Shown here in pieces: positions 59,354 through 64,000 of a stretch of 64,000 bases of DNA. The notes under the pieces were generated by a model that saw only the letters and a program-made list of their open reading frames with translations, searched no databases and was not told the origin of the DNA. How positions within the stretch are numbered: position 1 is the first letter of the stretch; every line of letters begins with the position of its first letter. The DNA is from Gimesia chilikensis (GTDB lineage: Bacteria > Planctomycetota > Planctomycetia > Planctomycetales > Planctomycetaceae), in NCBI RefSeq assembly GCF_008329715.1, contig NZ_VTSR01000007.1, positions 558,001 to 622,000 on the forward strand. The letters run 5' to 3'. Made by a program: the position numbers and the translations under genes.

Positions 59354-60640
59354 GTGTCGGAAGGACGCAAGGCAGGCCTGTTTCTCATCTTCGTAACTGT
59401 TTTTATTGATCTGCTCGGTTTTGGAATCGTACTCCCCCTGCTCCCGCGATATGGAGAGCATTTTGAAGCAGGCGGTACCACGCTCGGACTGTTAATGGCA
59501 TCCTTTTCCGCCATGCAGTTTCTGTTTGCTCCGATCTGGGGACGCCTGTCCGACCGGGTAGGACGCCGCCCGATTTTGATTCTGGGACTCGTGGGCTCCA
59601 CCTTCTTCTACGGCCTGTTTGGTTTCGCGACCTCACTGGGGAATACGGGAACATTTCTGGGAATCGGCGCTTTAACATGGCTGTTTATCACACGGATCGG
59701 AGCCGGCATCGCCGGAGCTACAATTCCAACAGCGCAAGCATACATCGCCGACATTACCGGTCCCAAAGAGCGCGGTAAAGGCATGGCCCTGATCGGTGCC
59801 GCCTTCGGTATCGGATTTACGTTCGGTCCACTCATCGGTGCTGCTTTTGTTTCTGCAGAAGCGGGAGCGACTCCCAGCGCTGCTCCCGGCTATGTGGCCA
59901 GCGTGCTCTCCGGCATCGCTGCCCTGCTGTCCATTTTCAAATTACCGGAATCACTCCAGCAGAAAACGGCAGAGTCACTGACTCGTCGCCACCACTGGTT
60001 TGATGTCGCCAGCTTCAGGCACGCGCTCTCAAAACCACGAATCGGTCTGATCCTGCTGACCATCTTTTTAACCACCTTCGCCTTTGCCCAGTTCGAATCC
60101 ACCCTCTCACTGCTCACGCAGGAACTCGGATTTGCTGCCCGCAGCAACTTCTTCATCTTTGCCTACATTGGCCTGATCCTGACACTCAGCCAGGGCATCC
60201 TGGTGCGACGGCTGATCCCCAAGCTGGGGGAATTTCGCATGGGTCTCATCGGAATCGTCTTAATGGTGATTGGGCTGTTATTAATCGGAGTCGCCGGCAA
60301 TTCCGGTTCCTATCCCCTGCTCTACGCGGTGCTCCCCATCTCGGTGATTGGCTTTTCCGCCACCACCCCTTCCCTGCAGTCTCTGCTTTCGCTGAATACT
60401 TCAGATGATGAACAGGGAGGAATTCTGGGAGTCGGCCAGAGTATCTCAGCTCTGGCTCGAATTCTGGGACCGCTGGCCGGGATCATTCTGTTCAAGGGGA
60501 CCAGTAATGGACTGGTCGCCGGCAGCATCACCGCTCCCTACTGGGCGGGAGCAGGGATCATGGTACTGGGGCTGCTGTTGATGAGCGGTCTTAAATCAGG
60601 CAATTCAGAATCGAATGTTTCTACACAAGTCGAAACTTAA
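59354..60640 (+). CDS. MFS transporter, TetA-like drug efflux type
   Basis: 428 aa, GTG start with AGGGG. It has 12 hydrophobic segments. The MFS motif between segments 2 and 3 is present (IWGRLSDRVGRRPILILGL). GAGIAGATIPTAQAYIADIT is the TetA/antiporter motif C region, and the first segment has DLLGFGIVLPLLPRYGE, as in TetA-like proteins. It probably exports a drug-like compound in exchange for protons; the substrate is not known. It starts 36 nt after the terminator and so has its own promoter or relies on readthrough. Confidence 0.9.
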   Translation: MSEGRKAGLFLIFVTVFIDLLGFGIVLPLLPRYGEHFEAGGTTLGLLMASFSAMQFLFAPIWGRLSDRVGRRPILILGLVGSTFFYGLFGFATSLGNTGTFLGIGALTWLFITRIGAGIAGATIPTAQAYIADITGPKERGKGMALIGAAFGIGFTFGPLIGAAFVSAEAGATPSAAPGYVASVLSGIAALLSIFKLPESLQQKTAESLTRRHHWFDVASFRHALSKPRIGLILLTIFLTTFAFAQFESTLSLLTQELGFAARSNFFIFAYIGLILTLSQGILVRRLIPKLGEFRMGLIGIVLMVIGLLLIGVAGNSGSYPLLYAVLPISVIGFSATTPSLQSLLSLNTSDDEQGGILGVGQSISALARILGPLAGIILFKGTSNGLVAGSITAPYWAGAGIMVLGLLLMSGLKSGNSESNVSTQVET

Positions 60641-60753
60641 GTCCAGAGAGCGGCTTTCGAACCCGGGCTTGTCCTAACTGCCGGAATTTGATAAAGATAC
60701 CGCAGATTTGGTACAGATCTTTTCCGGTAATCATTCAGACAGGCACGGATGCC

Positions 60754-61563
60754 ATGCTCAATCGAATCTTACAGTCAAAATGGACCAGACGCAGCTTACT
60801 TACTCTGGCCACTCTACCATTCGTCCTTTCCAGTATCGCGTACTGGAATGGTTCTACCGTGCAGAAATCGATGGCAGGAGCCCCTCGCCCTGCTCTGGCA
60901 TTTGAAACATTTCTCGTCGACCGGGGAATGATTAAAGAGACCGAACGTGTCGTCGGTGCCCGATTTCGCTTCAAAAACCTGAGCGATCAGACCGTCACAG
61001 TCAAAGAACTCATTCCCAGCTGTGGCTGTCTGCAACCTCATCTGGAGAAACGGGTCTATGAACCTCATGAATCAGGCGAGTTCATCCTCAAAATGGAAAC
61101 GGCGGGTGAATCTCCCGGACAGAAGGAGCTCTTCGTCGACTTCAAATACGAAGATACGATGGAACGCGTGGCCCGTTTGACCTTCAAAGTGGAACTCCCC
61201 ATTCGCAGACTGGTTGTTAAACCGAAAGCACTGGTGATCTACCAGTTCACCCCCGGACGCACCGTCCACCCCGTGACAGTCTCCGATTATCGTGGCGGTA
61301 AAGATTTTGAAATCACCAACGTCAAGAGCACATCCAAATATGCCAAGGTGGAACTCGGTGCACTGGAAAACAACGATGGTCTCCGACAACAAAAAGTGGA
61401 TGTGATCGTAGAAGATCTTGTGCCCCCGGGAAAACATGACGGCCTGGTTGTGATTAAAACCAACGACACCGATTTCCCGGAACTCTATGTGCCCCTTATT
61501 ATCCAGGGCCCCGATCAGAAAACCGTTCTCAGGCCCGAAGTCGCTTCACCTCAGGCTAATTGA
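60754..61563 (+). CDS. DUF1573 protein
   Basis: 269 aa from the ATG at 60754 (MLNRILQSKWTRRSLLTLAT); a TTG 66 nt upstream is in frame but poorer. A membrane or signal segment (LLTLATLPFVLSSIAYW) is followed by two Ig-like domains. The first has the DUF1573 motif FKNLSDQTVTVKELIPSCGC, with Cys-Gly-Cys. The second begins near residue 145. DUF1573 proteins are exported and numerous in planctomycetes; role unknown. It is 158 nt upstream of the FecR-like gene in the same direction. Confidence 0.85.
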   Translation: MLNRILQSKWTRRSLLTLATLPFVLSSIAYWNGSTVQKSMAGAPRPALAFETFLVDRGMIKETERVVGARFRFKNLSDQTVTVKELIPSCGCLQPHLEKRVYEPHESGEFILKMETAGESPGQKELFVDFKYEDTMERVARLTFKVELPIRRLVVKPKALVIYQFTPGRTVHPVTVSDYRGGKDFEITNVKSTSKYAKVELGALENNDGLRQQKVDVIVEDLVPPGKHDGLVVIKTNDTDFPELYVPLIIQGPDQKTVLRPEVASPQAN

Positions 61564-61663
61564 GGCGTCCTCAAACCCTGCGATCAGCAGTTTTTGTGAC
61601 TTCTAAGACTTTTTTCTGACTATTTCTGTACGAAATCTCGACGCCTGCACCACTAATAATAAT

Positions 61664-61682
61664 AGAGAACCCCGAGTTCTCT
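61664..61682 (+). promoter_or_regulatory. Hairpin in the leader of the right-edge gene
   Basis: AGAGAAC / GTTCTCT, 7 bp with a 5-nt loop, followed by TTAAATT. It could be a weak terminator after the DUF1573 gene or a leader hairpin of the gene at 61722. Confidence 0.4.
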
Positions 61683-61721
61683 TTAAATTATTAACTTCTT
61701 TCAGCTCAACAATGGTGCAGC

Positions 61722-64000
61722 ATGCGTTTAACACTCAGAACTCTGATCGCTTATCTGGATGATGTTTTAGAGCCGGCCCAGATCAAAGAAATCGGCAAAA
61801 AACTGGAGGAGAGCAGTTACGCCTCCTCGCTGGTAGAACGAATCAAAGATGTGTTACGCAGACGCCGCCTGACTGCTCCGGAAGTCGAAGGCCCCGGCTC
61901 TAACCTCGACCCGAACACGGTCTCTGAGTATCTCGACAACACACTCCCCCCGGAAAGTGTTGCCGATGTGGAAAAGATCTGCCTGAACTCGGATGTTAAT
62001 CTGGTGGAAGTCGCCGCTTCCCATCAGATCCTGACCCTGGTTCTGGGGGAACCAGCCACCGTTAACCCTGATACCAGAGAACGAATTTACGCCCTGGGAC
62101 CAGCACTGCGCAGCGACCAGACAGAAGCGGCCCCTCAGACTCAGACGGCTGTTGCTGAACCTCCGGCTGCCCCTCAGCCAGTTGCCGCAACGGCTCCCGT
62201 CAGAACCAGTACTCCGCCTCCACAACAGTCTATTCCCGCTCGAGAACCAGAACCTTTTTCCTCTCGGATTCCCGACTACCTGAAAACCAAACCGCTCTGG
62301 AAGCGTTTTACGCCTTACGTCCTGATTCTGCTCACCGCAGTCGTCTGGGCTGGCCTGTTCTTCAACGATCCAACCTTTTTCCCGTCATTCTTCACACAGA
62401 CTGATGCCACGCCACAAGTGGCTGACAATCAGGTTGACAACCAAGAAGTTGATTTATCTAAACCCCAGGAGCCGACACCAGAAAAATCGGCGCCTGCGTC
62501 AGCAGAGCCGGGAGCTGACGTCGCAGCGACGCCCCCTGAAAAACAACCAGCTAAAACGACACCGGTTCCCCCCAAACCGGAGCCTGCCGGTGACACCGTG
62601 GCTATGAATACCAAACCCCCTGCATTTGATGCACCACCGCCCGCTGATGCAGAAACAGTTGCTCCTACTGCAGTTCCCGCTAAGCCCCCCGTGGAGAACC
62701 TGCTGCCGGCCACCCCCGGCACGACAACACCTGCTGAACCTCCGACAACACCACCGGCTGCACCTGCTAAACCAGCAGATAATACCGTAGCCTTGAACAG
62801 TAAAACTCCTGAAAATGCCGCTCCTGCAGCACCAGCGAAAATTGAAATGGCGGATGCCGCTCAGAAAGCACCGGCTGCACAAATTGAATCAGAAGATGGA
62901 TTCTTCCTGGCCCAGGTCGATCAGAAACGTGAACTGGCCGACAAAAATGACTGGTTAATCCTCTCGAAGGTGATGCCGATTCAGGCTGGTTCCGCAGTCG
63001 CCTCACCCGCACCGTTCACCGCGCGGATTAATATCCCCGAAGCCCTGTGCAAAGTAGTTTTACTGCCCGGAACAGAGGTGACTTATCAAGGTAAAAACAA
63101 GGCCGCCGAGATGGGGTTCAAGATCCAGGAAGGCCGTCTGAGAATCGAAGCCTCCCGTGGCCTGAATGATGCCCGGGACGCAGCTGGACCAACTCTGTCG
63201 ATCAAAGTCAATGATGAGCTGTGGCGTATCGAACTGGTCACACGCGACAGCGTGTGTGGCATTGAAATCGATCCCGTACAACCTACCCACCCCGACCAGA
63301 AACCCGGCCCTGACAACTACACAGGGATCCTGTATGCCTATTCGGGGATGATCCGCTTCTCAGATGGATCCGGCAAGGTGCACACCATCGATGCCGGCCA
63401 CTGGATGTCACTCTCCGCTAAAGATCGTAAGGCCGGACGAATCAATCCTTCTGTTGGAGATAAACCCCTGCGGGTTCCGCATTGGGTCGAACCTAACTAC
63501 AAAGACAATTCCTACCTGGCCCGTCGTCAAATCGCGGCTTTTGCCAAAGAGCTGAAAGACGATCAGCTGGTCTCCCTTACCATGCCCGCCATTACCAAAG
63601 ATTTGAAACCCAACATATCCGACCTGGCAACCAAATCTCTGGCGTTAACCAACCGTTACCAGGAACTGGTGAAGGTACTGAATGAAGTTGACCATCACGA
63701 GTCCCGAATGGAAGCTGTAAATGGGATTCGAAACTGGCTCTTACGTGATCCGCAAAACGGCGAGTTGCTCACAGCAGCACTCCAGAAACAGTTTTCCCCC
63801 GAGATGGCAGAAACGATGGAACGCCTGCTCTGGGGCTTCCAGAAACAGGATGCCCAGGATCGTTTCATCTCAGGCAGACTGGTAGAGTGGCTGGAACATC
63901 CACATGTTGCTGTCCGGGAACAGGCTTTCAATTATATTCACGAACTGACAGACCGTCCCATCGACTACTCTGACATTGCGACCCCCACACAACGACGGTC
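61722..64000 (+). CDS. FecR-like single-pass membrane protein with anti-sigma-like N-terminus (partial, runs off the right edge)
   Basis: About 760 codons visible from the ATG at 61722. Residues 1-110 contain two similar segments, YLDDVLEPAQIKEIGKKLEE and YLDNTLPPESVADVEKICLN, which follow the spacing of zf-HC2 anti-sigma domains (YLDGxLPPxExxxVExHL), but the zinc His/Cys are absent. One membrane segment lies near residue 197 (YVLILLTAVVWAGLFF). A long Pro/Ala/Thr-rich linker (about 225-390) crosses the envelope. A FecR-like beta domain (ICKVVLLPGTEVTYQGKN-type strand region, then ELVTRDSVCGIEIDP) follows near residue 430, then a helical region. It may sense an envelope signal and pass it to the cytoplasmic part. 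Confidence 0.7.
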   Translation, partial: MRLTLRTLIAYLDDVLEPAQIKEIGKKLEESSYASSLVERIKDVLRRRRLTAPEVEGPGSNLDPNTVSEYLDNTLPPESVADVEKICLNSDVNLVEVAASHQILTLVLGEPATVNPDTRERIYALGPALRSDQTEAAPQTQTAVAEPPAAPQPVAATAPVRTSTPPPQQSIPAREPEPFSSRIPDYLKTKPLWKRFTPYVLILLTAVVWAGLFFNDPTFFPSFFTQTDATPQVADNQVDNQEVDLSKPQEPTPEKSAPASAEPGADVAATPPEKQPAKTTPVPPKPEPAGDTVAMNTKPPAFDAPPPADAETVAPTAVPAKPPVENLLPATPGTTTPAEPPTTPPAAPAKPADNTVALNSKTPENAAPAAPAKIEMADAAQKAPAAQIESEDGFFLAQVDQKRELADKNDWLILSKVMPIQAGSAVASPAPFTARINIPEALCKVVLLPGTEVTYQGKNKAAEMGFKIQEGRLRIEASRGLNDARDAAGPTLSIKVNDELWRIELVTRDSVCGIEIDPVQPTHPDQKPGPDNYTGILYAYSGMIRFSDGSGKVHTIDAGHWMSLSAKDRKAGRINPSVGDKPLRVPHWVEPNYKDNSYLARRQIAAFAKELKDDQLVSLTMPAITKDLKPNISDLATKSLALTNRYQELVKVLNEVDHHESRMEAVNGIRNWLLRDPQNGELLTAALQKQFSPEMAETMERLLWGFQKQDAQDRFISGRLVEWLEHPHVAVREQAFNYIHELTDRPIDYSDIATPTQRR

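Overview
The window looks like chromosomal DNA of a planctomycete, most like Gimesia and its relatives. This is inferred from gene content, not from a marker gene. Typical items are a secreted formylglycine sulfatase, a Tat-exported DUF1501 protein, a Tat-type Gfo/Idh/MocA oxidoreductase, a DUF1573 protein, a large protein resembling PPi-type PEP carboxykinase, and mostly single genes or short operons. I see no rRNA, CRISPR array, insertion sequence or prophage. One tRNA gene (Ser-UGA) is present.

Layout. 1-2.8 kb: an ADP-forming acyl-CoA synthetase (cut by the left edge) behind an AcuC-like deacetylase. 3-6.2 kb: a sulfatase, a small unknown protein and an ICMT/PEMT-type membrane methyltransferase. 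6.5-10.1 kb: eight short, unrelated minus-strand genes (DUF5958, ankyrin repeats, a DUF3349-like protein and several orphans). They look like an immunity-protein array without its toxin. 10.3-14.6 kb: an RND efflux pump and its adaptor. 15-19.7 kb: a Cu/Zn-SOD lipoprotein without the usual disulfide cysteines, an MBL-fold protein, a formate/nitrite-type transporter, a CurA-like reductase and an SDR. 20.2-26 kb: a BON protein, an orphan, a CYP152-type P450 with a quinone-oxidoreductase-like partner, and a secreted double PRC-barrel protein, separated by several long gaps. 26.6-35.2 kb: tRNA-Ser, a divergent PduO-type cobalamin adenosyltransferase facing metH, and the PEPCK-like giant. 35.4-39.4 kb: a DUF1501 protein, then an asparagine-synthetase-like/radical-SAM pair. 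39.4-48.9 kb: ligA, gmd, a Kef-type antiporter, an aldehyde dehydrogenase, a ketosynthase without its nucleophile, RidA and YraN. 49-52.1 kb: the ffh-rpsP-trmD-rplS operon. 52.7-64 kb (plus strand): leuC, leuD, ApbE, a DoxX-like membrane protein, a Gfo/Idh/MocA protein, an MFS transporter, a DUF1573 protein and a FecR-like membrane protein cut by the right edge.

The strongest candidates for undescribed biology are the small-gene array at 6.5-10.1 kb, the amidotransferase-like/radical-SAM pair at 37.1-39.4 kb, and the right-edge protein with two anti-sigma-like segments that lack zinc ligands. Several enzymes have lost a normally essential residue: the ketosynthase, SodC, the MBL protein and the adenosyltransferase.
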